A DNA stretch of 64,000 bases from Rubrobacter taiwanensis (GTDB lineage: Bacteria > Actinomycetota > Rubrobacteria > Rubrobacterales > Rubrobacteraceae), in the NCBI RefSeq assembly GCF_004337705.1, contig NZ_SKBU01000031.1, forward strand, positions 1-64,000. The letters run 5' to 3'. This document shows, one piece after another, positions 32,296 through 40,866 of this stretch. The first letter of the stretch is position 1. The number at the start of each line of letters is the position of its first letter. A model generated the notes under the pieces. The model worked only from the letters and a program-made list of their open reading frames with translations. It was not told where the DNA came from and did no database searches. The position numbers and the translations under genes are program-made.

Positions 32296-34680
32296 CTAAT
32301 TCCTCAGCGGCTTGCCCGTCTCCAGCATCGCTCTTATCCGCTCCTGGGTCTTCTCGTTCTGCAAGAGCTCCACGAACGCCTCGCGTTCCAGCCCCAGGAT
32401 GTAGTCCTCTGTGACCCACTGGCCTGCGGAGAGATCCCCGCCGCACAGGACGTGCGCCAGGCGCTCGGCGATCACGCCGTCGTACTCGGTGGCGAAGTGG
32501 CCCCACTGCATCTGGCGCACCCCGATGATCATGGCGGCCTTGATGGCGGCCCCGGCGGCGTACACGCTCTTCTCGCTCCGGTCCGGCGGCCGGTAGCCGT
32601 CGGCGAGATCGATGACCTCCCGCTTGGCGACGGCGAGCTGATGGTCTACGCTCATCACCACCCGGTCGTCTTCGTCCAAATATCCGAGGTCGCGGGACTC
32701 CAGCGCACTGGTGCCCACCCTGGCGAGCGCGATGTTCTCGAACGCCTTCTGCACGAACGGCAGCGGCGGCGCCAGCGGCGATTCGGCCAGCGGCGGGGAG
32801 ACGAGACGCCGGGCCATCTCCTTGGTGCCGCCGCCCGCGGGGATCACGCCGACTCCGACCTCGACCAGGCCCATGTAAGTCTCGCCTGCGGCCACGATCC
32901 TGTCGGCGTGCAGGCAGATCTCGACCCCGCCGCCGAGCGTCTGGCCGTGCGGTGCGGCGACGACCGGCTTGTCGGCGAACCGGAAGCCCATGAGCAGCTC
33001 CTGGAGCTGCGCCACGCGCTCCCGGATCTGGTCGAAGGCCCCCATCTGGACGCCCATCATGACCTCAAAGAGGTTGGCCCCGACGCAGAAGTTGTCGGCC
33101 TCGTTGGCGATCACGAGCCCGGCCCAGCGGTCGTTCCGCAGCTCCTCCAGCGCCCGGAAGCCCATCTCCACCACGCCGGAATCTATGGCACTGGCGCGCG
33201 AGTGGATCTCGAACGCCAGCACCCCGTCGCCGAGATCCACCAGGCTCGCGGAGTCGTTGCTCGCCACGACGCTGTCCTTATCTGCGGCCTTGATGCGCTC
33301 CAGCGAGACGATCTCGGGGTCTACCCGCACGGGCACGTAGTCTGCGGCCTTAAGGTCGTAGACCAGCTCCCGGCCCTCCTCGTCCCGCTTATAGAAGGAA
33401 TCTATTCCCTTCTGCCGCATCTCGCTCACCCAGTCCGGCAGCTCCAGATCGAGCTTCTGCATCTGCTCGATGCCGTACTCGAAGCCGATCATGTCCCAGG
33501 TGCGGAACGGCCCGGCCTGGTGCGCGAAACCCCACTCCATGGCGTGGTCCACGTCGGCGAAGGAGTCGGAGATCTCCGGCACCCGCCGGGCGGCGTACGC
33601 GATGTAGGGCAGCAGCGTGTCCCTTATGTAACGGGCGTGCCGGTCCTCCCCGGCCTTATCTATTATGAAGCGGAGCCGCTCGCCTAGATCCTTGCGCCTG
33701 TTCGCCTCCTTGACGAGCGGGATCTCCGGCTTCTCGGCGGGCCGGTGCTCGAAGGTCTTGAGGTCCAGCACGTCGAAGACGGTCTTGCCGTCGCGCCGGG
33801 TCCGCTTGTAGAAGCCCGCACCCGTCTTGTTGCCGAGCAGGTTCTTCTCGATCATCCGCTTGAGGATGGGGTGGGGCTTGAGCTCCTCGCGCGATTCGTC
33901 CTCGGGTACCAGCTCATAGAGGTTCTCCGCCACGCCGACGGCTATGTCCAGCCCCACGGTATCGTTGAGGCGGAAGGTGGCGGTCTTGGGGTGGCCGATC
34001 AAGGGCCCGGTGATGGCATCTACCTCTTCTATGGAGTACCCGTTGTCGAAAGCATAGCGGACCGCCTGCATCCCGGCGAAGCTCCCGAGCCGGTTGCCGA
34101 TGAAGTTCGGAGTGTCCTTGGCGAGCACGGTCCCCTTGCCGAGCGTCCGCTCCCCGAAGCGGCGCATGCGCTCCAGAACTTCCGGGTCGGTGTCGGCGGT
34201 CGGGATGAGCTCCAGCAGCTTCAGATACCGCGGCGGGTTGAAGAAGTGGGTGCCCAGAAAGCGCCGCCGGAAGCTCTCGCTACGGCCCTCGGCGATGCTG
34301 GAGAGCGGTATGCCGGAGGTGTTGGAGGAGATGATGGCATCCTCTTTAGCCACCTGCTCCACACGCTCCATCAGCTCTCTTTTAGGCTCCAGCTTCTCGA
34401 TTATGGCCTCCACCACCCAGTCGGCGCCGGATACGCGCTCGAAGTCTTCCTCGAAGTTGCCGAGCCTTATCTTCCCGGCCAGCTCCTTCTTCATCAGTGC
34501 GGCGGGCCGGGCCTTGAGCATCCGCTGGAAGCCGGCCCGGACGATCTCGTCCTTGTCCTCGCCCTCCCCGGCTATGTCTAGCAGCTCCACCTCCAGCCCG
34601 GCGTTTGCGCAGTGGGCCGCGATGGCGGCTCCCATCGTGCCCGCTCCCAGAACGGCGACCTTGCGTATCTTCTCGCTCAT
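32296..34680 (-). CDS. fadN: 3-hydroxyacyl-CoA dehydrogenase / enoyl-CoA hydratase fusion (FadN type)
   Basis: 794 residues in FadN order, dehydrogenase first. An NAD-binding domain opens with [21 protein letters not shown] near 8-28, then [14 protein letters not shown] near 118 and [17 protein letters not shown] near 143; two 3HCDH C-terminal domains follow. The last third is an enoyl-CoA hydratase/isomerase (crotonase) fold: [14 protein letters not shown] near 526 (oxyanion hole) and [22 protein letters not shown] near 572. It carries out hydration and NAD-dependent oxidation of enoyl-CoA. Its ATG overlaps the stop of the upstream thioesterase gene (ATGA), and fadA follows, so three genes and probably the PadR gene form one operon. 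Confidence 0.93.
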   Translation of the reverse strand: MSEKIRKVAVLGAGTMGAAIAAHCANAGLEVELLDIAGEGEDKDEIVRAGFQRMLKARPAALMKKELAGKIRLGNFEEDFERVSGADWVVEAIIEKLEPKRELMERVEQVAKEDAIISSNTSGIPLSSIAEGRSESFRRRFLGTHFFNPPRYLKLLELIPTADTDPEVLERMRRFGERTLGKGTVLAKDTPNFIGNRLGSFAGMQAVRYAFDNGYSIEEVDAITGPLIGHPKTATFRLNDTVGLDIAVGVAENLYELVPEDESREELKPHPILKRMIEKNLLGNKTGAGFYKRTRRDGKTVFDVLDLKTFEHRPAEKPEIPLVKEANRRKDLGERLRFIIDKAGEDRHARYIRDTLLPYIAYAARRVPEISDSFADVDHAMEWGFAHQAGPFRTWDMIGFEYGIEQMQKLDLELPDWVSEMRQKGIDSFYKRDEEGRELVYDLKAADYVPVRVDPEIVSLERIKAADKDSVVASNDSASLVDLGDGVLAFEIHSRASAIDSGVVEMGFRALEELRNDRWAGLVIANEADNFCVGANLFEVMMGVQMGAFDQIRERVAQLQELLMGFRFADKPVVAAPHGQTLGGGVEICLHADRIVAAGETYMGLVEVGVGVIPAGGGTKEMARRLVSPPLAESPLAPPLPFVQKAFENIALARVGTSALESRDLGYLDEDDRVVMSVDHQLAVAKREVIDLADGYRPPDRSEKSVYAAGAAIKAAMIIGVRQMQWGHFATEYDGVIAERLAHVLCGGDLSAGQWVTEDYILGLEREAFVELLQNEKTQERIRAMLETGKPLRN

Positions 34681-35177
34681 CCCACCTCCCGTTCTCTCTG
34701 CGGCGCCTTGCGCCTGACGTAGACAACCTTCTCAACCACGGCGCACACCTCGCCCGCCGCGGTCCTCAGGTTCACCGTGTAGCGGCGGTCGGAGGGACCG
34801 CCGCCGGCCGTGGCCGCACGTATCTCCTCTATCTCCTCTTCCCCGAGCGCGAACCGGGCATAAAGCGTCTCCCTCCCCGGCCGCCGGAAGCGGATGCTCG
34901 CGGCCTTGTCCCACACCACGTACTCTTCCTCCCCGAGGTTCTTCATGAGCATGAGGGCGTAGAAAGGGTCCACCGCAGCGTAGATGCTCCCCCCGAAGAT
35001 GGTGCCCATGTAGTTGCGGGTCCGCCACCCGAGCGGTAGCTTCACCAGCACCTCACGCCAGTCGGCGGAGATGCGCACCACCCGTCCACCAGTGCCGCGG
35101 TAGGCCGGATACAGGTTCATCGCCGCCCGGAACAGACGCGTCCGGAGGGACTCCCCGACACCCGGCGCCTCACCCAT
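34677..35177 (-). CDS. DUF4442 hotdog-fold thioesterase-like protein
   Basis: 166 residues. The central part, GWRTRNYMGTIFGGSIYAAVDPFYALML, is the DUF4442 hotdog core, related to PaaI/YiiD thioesterases; AASIRFRRPGRETLYARFAL follows. Acyl-CoA thioesterase activity is likely from the fold and from sitting directly in front of fadN, with which it overlaps by four bases (ATGA). It may release CoA from stalled beta-oxidation intermediates. No catalytic residue can be assigned with confidence. Its start overlaps the 3' end of the PadR gene by eight bases. Confidence 0.75.
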   Translation of the reverse strand: MGEAPGVGESLRTRLFRAAMNLYPAYRGTGGRVVRISADWREVLVKLPLGWRTRNYMGTIFGGSIYAAVDPFYALMLMKNLGEEEYVVWDKAASIRFRRPGRETLYARFALGEEEIEEIRAATAGGGPSDRRYTVNLRTAAGEVCAVVEKVVYVRRKAPQREREVG

Positions 35178-35556
35178 AGAGCTCCTTCTGCAGAGCCTCG
35201 ATGGCCTCCTTTACCCGCAGCAGATGCTCCCCGAAACGCTCCTTCATCTCCCGGTACTTCTCCTCCCCGGCCGGCGTCAGCTCGTAGAACCGGCGGCTGC
35301 GGGTGTCGGGCTTCTCCCACTCCCCCTTCACATACCCCTTCTCCTCCAGACGCCGCAGGATGGGATAGATCGTGTTCGGCGAGACGCTCATCACCCCGGC
35401 GGTCATCTCCCGGATCTGGTGTATGATGCTGTTGCCGTACTCCGGACGCTTGCGGATCAGATGCAGTATCAGGAGCGGAAATACGCTCTTGGACTTCACC
35501 TCACCGAGGAAGATCTCCTTCGGCGTCGCCCTCGTCTCCCGGTCCAGATCCAACAC
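35170..35556 (-). CDS. PadR-family transcriptional regulator
   Basis: 128 residues from GTG 35556, just after AAAGAGGGGGAA; a TTG one codon later has better spacing, and the frame stays open to 35619. PadR winged helix: PLLILHLIRKRPEYGNSIIHQI, then GVMSVSPNTIYPILRRLEEKGYVKGEW and RRFYELTPAGEEKYREM, with a C-terminal dimerisation helix. PadR proteins are mostly repressors with small-molecule or drug ligands. It heads the thioesterase-fadN-fadA operon and overlaps the next gene, so control of fatty acid degradation is the natural inference. An 8-base palindrome TTGTACAA (35612-35619) upstream may be part of its operator. Confidence 0.88.
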   Translation of the reverse strand: MLDLDRETRATPKEIFLGEVKSKSVFPLLILHLIRKRPEYGNSIIHQIREMTAGVMSVSPNTIYPILRRLEEKGYVKGEWEKPDTRSRRFYELTPAGEEKYREMKERFGEHLLRVKEAIEALQKELYG

Positions 35557-35678
35557 TTCCCCCTCTTTGAAAGCCGGCTTTGCAGTAATGACTTTATCAG
35601 TATTGAGGATTTTGTACAAGTCTGTCCGCGGTCGGGTTAGACTCTCGGCGGTTGGTTCTCTCTGGTCGGAGGAGGTGT

Positions 35679-36344
35679 ATGGCCCGCAGAAAACTCGGCA
35701 GGATGAAGGTGCGCCGGCCGGGGGCGGGTGTGGCCGCGAGGTACCTGCGCGTCTTTCCTGGGCGGCGTCTCTACTATGAGCCGGAGTCGCTGCCGCGCAT
35801 CACTTCGGAGGAGCTGTTCGGGGATGGGAAGCCGCTGGAGCTGGAGGCCGGGTGCGGGACGGGAGATTTCCTGAACGCGCTGGCGGAGCGCGACCCGGGG
35901 GCGAACTTCGTTGGGGTGGATCTGCACATGAAGTCTCTCTACAGAGCGGTGAACCGGGCGGCCGAGAGGGAGCTTGAGAACGTGCTGTACATAAGCGCAG
36001 ACTTCAACATCATCTACCCGCTGCTGGAGGACGTCTCTTTGCGCGCGGTCTACCTGCACTTCCCGGACCCCGGGATGAAGCCCCGGCAGGAGAAGAACCG
36101 GATCTTCCGCCGGAGGTTTCTGGACGAGTTGCACCGGGCGCTCGTTCCGGGCGGCCGCATCAGCGTCATGACCGACCACGACGGCTACTACGAGCAGATG
36201 CTCTCCCTGCTCTCCGGCGACGAGCGCTGGGAGAAGTGCTTCGGCGAGCTCTCGGTAGATCCCGGCGTCAAGTCCCGCTTCCACCGGCTCTGGGAGGACG
36301 AGTACGGCCGCACCACCCACCGCTTCGAGCTGGTGAAGATTTAG
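35679..36344 (+). CDS. trmB: tRNA (guanine-N7-)-methyltransferase TrmB
   Basis: 221 residues from ATG 35679 (GGAGGAGGTGT upstream). SAM-dependent methylation of G46 in tRNA. The SAM site LEAGCGTGDFLNALAERDPG near 53-72 and GVDLHMKSLYRAV near 77 are standard. The family catalytic loop normally reads FPDPWPKxxHxKRRL; here it is FPDPGMKPRQEKNRIFRRRF near 134, with the usual tryptophan replaced, a variation worth noting. VPGGRISVMTDHDGYYEQM and the closing THRFELVKI fit TrmB. Divergent from the PadR gene across 122 bases. Confidence 0.88.
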   Translation: MARRKLGRMKVRRPGAGVAARYLRVFPGRRLYYEPESLPRITSEELFGDGKPLELEAGCGTGDFLNALAERDPGANFVGVDLHMKSLYRAVNRAAERELENVLYISADFNIIYPLLEDVSLRAVYLHFPDPGMKPRQEKNRIFRRRFLDELHRALVPGGRISVMTDHDGYYEQMLSLLSGDERWEKCFGELSVDPGVKSRFHRLWEDEYGRTTHRFELVKI

Positions 36345-36362
36345 CCGGCCTCCGGCGGCCGG
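36345..36362. terminator. Possible terminator after trmB
   Basis: CCGGCC (36345-36350) and GGCCGG (36357-36362) pair around the loop TCCGGC, directly after the trmB stop codon. No T-run follows, so termination strength is uncertain. Confidence 0.4.
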
Positions 36363-36431
36363 GCTCCCGCTCTGCGCGGGGTTCGGGGGACGGAGGTATA
36401 GCTGCGGTCGAGTTTAGATCCGGGCCGAGAA

Positions 36432-36463
36432 CCCCGGTACGGGAGGTGCCGGGGTAGTACAAT
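36432..36463 (+). promoter_or_regulatory. Hairpin next to a possible -10 element before the SPFH operon
   Basis: CCCCGGTAC (36432-36440) and GTGCCGGGG (36446-36454) pair over nine positions with one G-U in RNA, loop GGGAG. Four bases on is TACAAT (36458-36463), a possible -10, 47 bases before the start of the first SPFH gene. The repeat would occupy the -35 region, so it may be an operator. Confidence 0.35.
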
Positions 36464-36509
36464 CGGGCTGCGTGAGGAATCGTCTTCCAATCAGCGGGGG
36501 CAGAGGCCG

Positions 36510-38117
36510 ATGGATGAGATTCGGCGGCAGGTTCAGAACCGGGTGCGGGATGCGGTCGAGGGCGGGGAGCTGGGAGAGTTCCAGGTAGACGCCCGGGACT
36601 TCCTCTCGGCGCGGGAGCTGGGAGAGGCGGTCAGCACCCGCATCGAGCAGACCGAGGCCCCGCTGGGCGAGGCGGCGGAGGTCCTCAACCGCAGCTTTCC
36701 CGAGCAGGACTCCTCGGGCCGCTACACCAACGTCATCTCGCCGGTCGTGATCCCGACCCACCGCTTCACGCTCTGGCCGTTTATCGTCGGGTTCGTTGCG
36801 GTCCTGGGGCTGCTCGGGAGTTTGGTAGCGCTCCTGGGCGGCGGGTTCAACCCGGCGCTGGCGCTGCTCGGGCCGCACTTCTGGCTGCTGCTTTTGGCGT
36901 TCGCCGCCTTCGGGTGGGTGCGGCGCAGCGTGGTGATGGTCCCGGACGGCTGCCGGGCGCTCGTCACCAAGTTCGGGAAGCTGGAGGAGATCGCCGGTCC
37001 GGGGCGCAAGCTGCTCTTCAACCCCTGGCGGCGCGTGAGCTACATCGTCAACACCGCCCGCGAGTACCCGTACAACGCCCCGATCCGGGAGGCTCCCACA
37101 TCGGGGCGGGTCAACGCCTCGGTGGACCTCTTCCTGCAGTTCAGGATAGAGGATCCGGCCGAGTTCATCTTCGCGCTCGGCGGGGTCAAGGGCTTCGAGG
37201 ACAAGCTGCAGAACGCCGTCAGCGAGGTCACGCGGACCATGATCTACGAGCAGCGGGCCGAGGCTATATATGACCTGGTAGGCGAGAGCACGCAGGTCTT
37301 CCTCGAAGCGCTCAACCGCCAGTTTCTGCCCGCGGTGCGCTTCATGAGCGCGAACATCACGCATGCTGAGCCCTCCAGCCAGGAGTACCGGATGGACCTG
37401 GCCGCGCCGGAGATGGTGCGGGTGGCTAAGGAGGCATACACCTACCAGTACGAGCTCCAGCTCAGGAAGGAGCAGGACGAGGGCGAGCTGAACAAGGAGC
37501 TCGCCTCGCTCAAAGAGACGCTCTCGGCCATCCGGGCCGAGATCGCGACCTACCAGGCGCAGATGGACACCGCGCGCGAGCGGGAGACCAACCGGGCCAA
37601 CGCCTACGCCCGCCAGCGGATGGTGGAGGCGGAGAGCACGGCGAAGGCTAACGCGGCGCTGCTGGAAGCCCAGGCTCTGGACATCCGGGCGGTCAACAGC
37701 GCGGCGGCCCCGGAGATCCTGGAGTACCGTTTCCAGCGCGAGGTGCTCGACCGGCTGGAGGAGGTTTCGGGCCGGCTGCCGCAGGTCGTGCAGCTCGGCG
37801 GCGACGGAGACGGCCGGCCGGTGGACTTCCTGGCCATCGCCCGGCGCATGGTCGGCACCGGCGAAGAGCCGCTCTTCACCCCGGAGGACATGCAGAAGAT
37901 CCGGGAGCGGATGCAGGAGATACAGGCCCGCATAGAGGAGCGCTCGCGGCAGATAGAGGAGCTCAAGACCCCGGAGAAGGAGCTGCCGGACGACGTGAAA
38001 CCCGAGGGCAAGGCCGAGGCGGCCACCGAGGACCGGGTGGAGGAGATCCGGCAGTCCGTCACCGACGAGAGCATCCAGGAGCGCATCGAGGCGACCGGGG
38101 AGGATGAAGAGCGATGA
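36510..38117 (+). CDS. SPFH/Band-7 membrane protein, large subunit
   Basis: 535 residues. After about 85 soluble residues there are two membrane helices (about 87-130, LWPFIVGFVAVLGLLGSLVA and FWLLLLAFAAFGWV). The SPFH domain starts with VVMVPDGCRALVTKFGK near 135 and runs to about 310, followed by a long coiled coil (about 315-400, rich in Glu, Arg, Ala) typical of flotillin/HflK oligomers, and an acidic C-terminal tail of about 100 residues. Such proteins assemble ring-like scaffolds that organise membranes or regulate proteases. Its last bases overlap the next gene as ATGA. It matches neither HflK nor classic flotillin well. Confidence 0.8.
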   Translation: MDEIRRQVQNRVRDAVEGGELGEFQVDARDFLSARELGEAVSTRIEQTEAPLGEAAEVLNRSFPEQDSSGRYTNVISPVVIPTHRFTLWPFIVGFVAVLGLLGSLVALLGGGFNPALALLGPHFWLLLLAFAAFGWVRRSVVMVPDGCRALVTKFGKLEEIAGPGRKLLFNPWRRVSYIVNTAREYPYNAPIREAPTSGRVNASVDLFLQFRIEDPAEFIFALGGVKGFEDKLQNAVSEVTRTMIYEQRAEAIYDLVGESTQVFLEALNRQFLPAVRFMSANITHAEPSSQEYRMDLAAPEMVRVAKEAYTYQYELQLRKEQDEGELNKELASLKETLSAIRAEIATYQAQMDTARERETNRANAYARQRMVEAESTAKANAALLEAQALDIRAVNSAAAPEILEYRFQREVLDRLEEVSGRLPQVVQLGGDGDGRPVDFLAIARRMVGTGEEPLFTPEDMQKIRERMQEIQARIEERSRQIEELKTPEKELPDDVKPEGKAEAATEDRVEEIRQSVTDESIQERIEATGEDEER

Positions 38118-39439
38118 CGGTAGCGCCGCAGGCCCGCCAGTTCTCGAAGATAAAGGAGGTCGTCTCCGGCTGGTCCGGTATCCGCCAGTACCTGCGCGGC
38201 GGCGACGAGGGGCAGTTGGTCCCGGTCGTCATCCCGAAGGACCGGCGGCGGTACGGTTGGATCTTCCTCCTCGGAGTAGCTTTCTACGTCCTGTTCTTCG
38301 GCGTCTTCTCCGGCAGCGCCGAGCTTCTCACCCTCTCGTTCCCGGTCGTGCTGATTATCGTGGCGCTCGCCGGGCTCTGGCTGTGGCGCGGCTCCATCGT
38401 GGAGATCGAGCAGGGTACGACCGGCATCCTCTCCCGCTACGGCAAGATCACGGGCACCCTCTCGCCCGGCCGCCACTACCTCTGGCGGCCGTGGGAGAAG
38501 GTGGAGGCGGTCGTGGACACGACGACCGAGATCCCGTACCTCGCCCCCGTGATGGCGAGCCCCACCCGGGAGAACGTCCCCCTCAAGTCGATAGAGTTCT
38601 TCCTCAAGTTCAAGATAGACGACCCCATAGCCTTCGTGCGCACGCTTGGGGCCTCGAACTTCGACCTGGTGCTCTCCAGCGCGGTCCAGGACGCCATCCG
38701 GCAGCGCAGCCGCCGGGTGCGCACCGAGCAGGCCTATGACCTGCGCGGCAGCGACGTGGAGGACATGCGCGAGAACCTCAACCGCCAGCTCGAACGCTAC
38801 GGAGTGCGCATCCTGGGCGCGAACATCCCGGACGTGCAGCTCCCGGACCAGTACCAGCAGCACCTCGCCACCCGCGAGCGGGTCTCCAAGGAGCTGGTGG
38901 CCTACGAGCGGGAGTGGGAGCTGATCCGCAAGCGGCGCATAGACGCGCTGCTCATGGAGATAGAGAAGGCCAAGAAGGAGCGGGACGCGCGCCTCGTGGA
39001 GGTCAACGCCGCCCGCAACAAGGCCCGCCAGGACGTGGCGAGGATGCTGGAAGAAAGGGAGACCGAGGCCCAGCGGGTGCGCATGGAGATCGAGACCCGC
39101 GGCCGCTCCACCCTCATCGAAGCCGAGAACGAGGCCAAAGCCCTCCGGCACCTCGGGCAGACCTACCGGGACAACCGGGCCGTGCTGCAGTACGAGCTGG
39201 CCCGCCGCCGGGTCGAGGTGGGTGAGAAGCTGATGCAGCGCGCCCCGCGGCCGCTGCTGGTTCAGGGCGGCGCCGGCGAGCAGTCCGCCCTCTCCACGCT
39301 GGTGCTGGCCCGGCTCCTGCCGCAGCTCGCCGCCGCGGACGAGCATGAGGCGGGTCCGGCCGCCCGGGAGGCGGCCCGCGAGGTGCGCGGCCTGCTGGAG
39401 CGGGGCCAGGACCTCCCCGGCCTAAAGGAAGAGGGTTAG
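38114..39439 (+). CDS. SPFH/Band-7 membrane protein, small subunit
   Basis: 441 residues, overlapping the previous gene by four bases. Two membrane helices near residues 50-95 (WIFLLGVAFYVLFFGVF and FPVVLIIVALAGLWLW) precede an SPFH domain beginning IVEIEQGTTGILSRYGK near 96. A coiled coil about 250-370 (KAKKERDARLVEVNAARNK) follows. The architecture mirrors the upstream protein, so the pair may form a hetero-oligomer as HflK and HflC do; no FtsH gene is in the window. The C-terminal 60 residues are Leu/Ala/Arg-rich without a known domain. Confidence 0.8.
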   Translation: MTVAPQARQFSKIKEVVSGWSGIRQYLRGGDEGQLVPVVIPKDRRRYGWIFLLGVAFYVLFFGVFSGSAELLTLSFPVVLIIVALAGLWLWRGSIVEIEQGTTGILSRYGKITGTLSPGRHYLWRPWEKVEAVVDTTTEIPYLAPVMASPTRENVPLKSIEFFLKFKIDDPIAFVRTLGASNFDLVLSSAVQDAIRQRSRRVRTEQAYDLRGSDVEDMRENLNRQLERYGVRILGANIPDVQLPDQYQQHLATRERVSKELVAYEREWELIRKRRIDALLMEIEKAKKERDARLVEVNAARNKARQDVARMLEERETEAQRVRMEIETRGRSTLIEAENEAKALRHLGQTYRDNRAVLQYELARRRVEVGEKLMQRAPRPLLVQGGAGEQSALSTLVLARLLPQLAAADEHEAGPAAREAAREVRGLLERGQDLPGLKEEG

Positions 39440-39459
39440 CTCTTGTTGCCTCTGCCGGT

Positions 39460-40713
39460 CTACCAGCTGCCCCGGGCGGCGTAGGAACCCGGCGTGGCCC
39501 AACCTCTCGGGTGGATCAGGTAGACGGCCCCGCCCGAGGAGTAGGGGTTGCGCAGCCAGGCTCTCTCGAACTCCGCGCGGTCGTAGACGCGCCTTACCTT
39601 AGAGTCGTCCGCGCCGGCCGGATCGTTGACGATCACGTCCCCGCTCCTGGTGAAGCCCCGGATCACGAGCAGGTGGCCGTAGCTCACCCTGAGGGGTGCC
39701 CCCGAGAGCCGCTGGCCGCTGTGGTTGTTGTTCCAGGCTACGCTGGCGATGACGGGTATGCCGGCGTCTATCCACCGCTCTACCTGCTCTATTTGGGCGA
39801 AACGGCTCACCGTGCCCTCGAGCCCGTACGCGGAGGCGTAGGCCGTGTTGAAGGGCCAGTTGCCCCAGCCGTAGCTGAAGTCTCTCACGCCCCTCGCCAC
39901 CGCGGGCACGCTCTGGTCGAGGTTCTTCTGGCCCGTTCTCGCCGCCCAGTACTGCATCACCATCGCGAGCGAGGTGGGGCTGCACCAGACCTCGCCGCCG
40001 TCCGGGTAGACCATCTGCGAGCGGGCGGGGACGTTGAGGTTCTTGCCCCAGGCGCGCTCGAGCGCCGGCACCCCGATCGGCCGCCCGTGCTTCCAGGACT
40101 GCGAGGTTGCGAAGGCCAGCTTGCGGACTACGGGGCTCCTGTCTCTGGTAGCGCTCATCAGCCGGAGCCGGTACTGGTAGGCTCCGGCCTGCGCTCCGTT
40201 CCGGCCGCGCAGCGTGTCCACGTCGACCTCCCAGCGGGGATTCTGCTTGCTCACGCTCCGCCGCTTGATATCCGGGGTGCCACTCGCCCAGATGCCCACC
40301 GTAAACCAGGCGCTCCACTTGCCGCCGGAGCGCACCCGCACATCCAGCTTGAGCCAGGTTCCCTTCGGCGTACGGGCGTTCCAGGAAGGGACGAGCACGT
40401 CGAAGGCGCGCCGGGGCTCGTAGACCCTGGAGACCAGGGTGCCGTAGTAGTAGCGGCCGCCGTTGTAGGTGTTGCTGGAGTCGGTGGCCGCACGCGGGTT
40501 GGTGCCCAGGCGCACCAGCCCGCCGCCGTCTTGCGCCTGCTGCACGGCGACCCCATCCTTTACGCGCGCTTCCGAGAACCTCTTGTAGGTCTCGTGCCGG
40601 TCCAGGTGCACGTAGGGCGTCGTTGTCTGGGCCGCGGCCGGCGCGGTCAGGAACGCGCCGAGCGCCAGCACGAGCGCCGTCCCCAGGATGCCGGCCGTTC
40701 GCTGTGAGATCAC
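39460..40713 (-). CDS. Secreted C39-like cysteine peptidase
   Basis: 417 residues from GTG 40713 (GGAGGAGGGGGA upstream). A Sec signal peptide (GILGTALVLALGAFLTAPAAAQ, residues 8-29) implies export. Residues about 30-205 look like a beta-rich binding module with repeated aromatic residues. The C-terminal half is a peptidase C39-like fold: catalytic Cys in GEVWCSPTSLAMVMQYW near 242-258, His in VSYGHLLVIRGF near 344, Asp/Asn in VIVNDPAGA near 362. This C39-like group of extracellular proteins is common in Gram-positives; physiological substrate is unknown, with cell-wall peptides or secreted proteins as possibilities. Convergent with the SPFH operon, 20 bases apart. Confidence 0.82.
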   Translation of the reverse strand: MISQRTAGILGTALVLALGAFLTAPAAAQTTTPYVHLDRHETYKRFSEARVKDGVAVQQAQDGGGLVRLGTNPRAATDSSNTYNGGRYYYGTLVSRVYEPRRAFDVLVPSWNARTPKGTWLKLDVRVRSGGKWSAWFTVGIWASGTPDIKRRSVSKQNPRWEVDVDTLRGRNGAQAGAYQYRLRLMSATRDRSPVVRKLAFATSQSWKHGRPIGVPALERAWGKNLNVPARSQMVYPDGGEVWCSPTSLAMVMQYWAARTGQKNLDQSVPAVARGVRDFSYGWGNWPFNTAYASAYGLEGTVSRFAQIEQVERWIDAGIPVIASVAWNNNHSGQRLSGAPLRVSYGHLLVIRGFTRSGDVIVNDPAGADDSKVRRVYDRAEFERAWLRNPYSSGGAVYLIHPRGWATPGSYAARGSW

Positions 40714-40753
40714 TCCCCCTCCTCCATGAGCTGTATATTATCCCGGTGCGATC

Positions 40754-40780
40754 CCCGGTGTCCGGTTATCGGACGCCGGG
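40754..40780. other. Strong hairpin in a divergent intergenic region
   Basis: CCCGGTGTCCG (40754-40764) and CGGACGCCGGG (40770-40780) pair over 11 positions (one G-U) around loop GTTAT. It lies between the divergent starts at 40713 and 40867. On the minus strand GATAAT follows about 17 bases further on as a possible -10 for the peptidase; on the plus strand TAGACT (near 40825) may serve the next gene. Operator or transcription insulator are both possible. Confidence 0.45.
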
Positions 40781-40866
40781 CCCGCCGGCTTTAATCCTCC
40801 GTGGCCTCCGGGCCGGCGAGCGGATAGACTCTATCCCGCTTGCAGCAGTCAGAGAAGGGAGATTGC

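Noticed and set aside
37604-39346. 580-codon minus-strand frame opposite the SPFH pair
   Set aside because: Shadow of the coding strand; no ribosome site and no recognisable motif.
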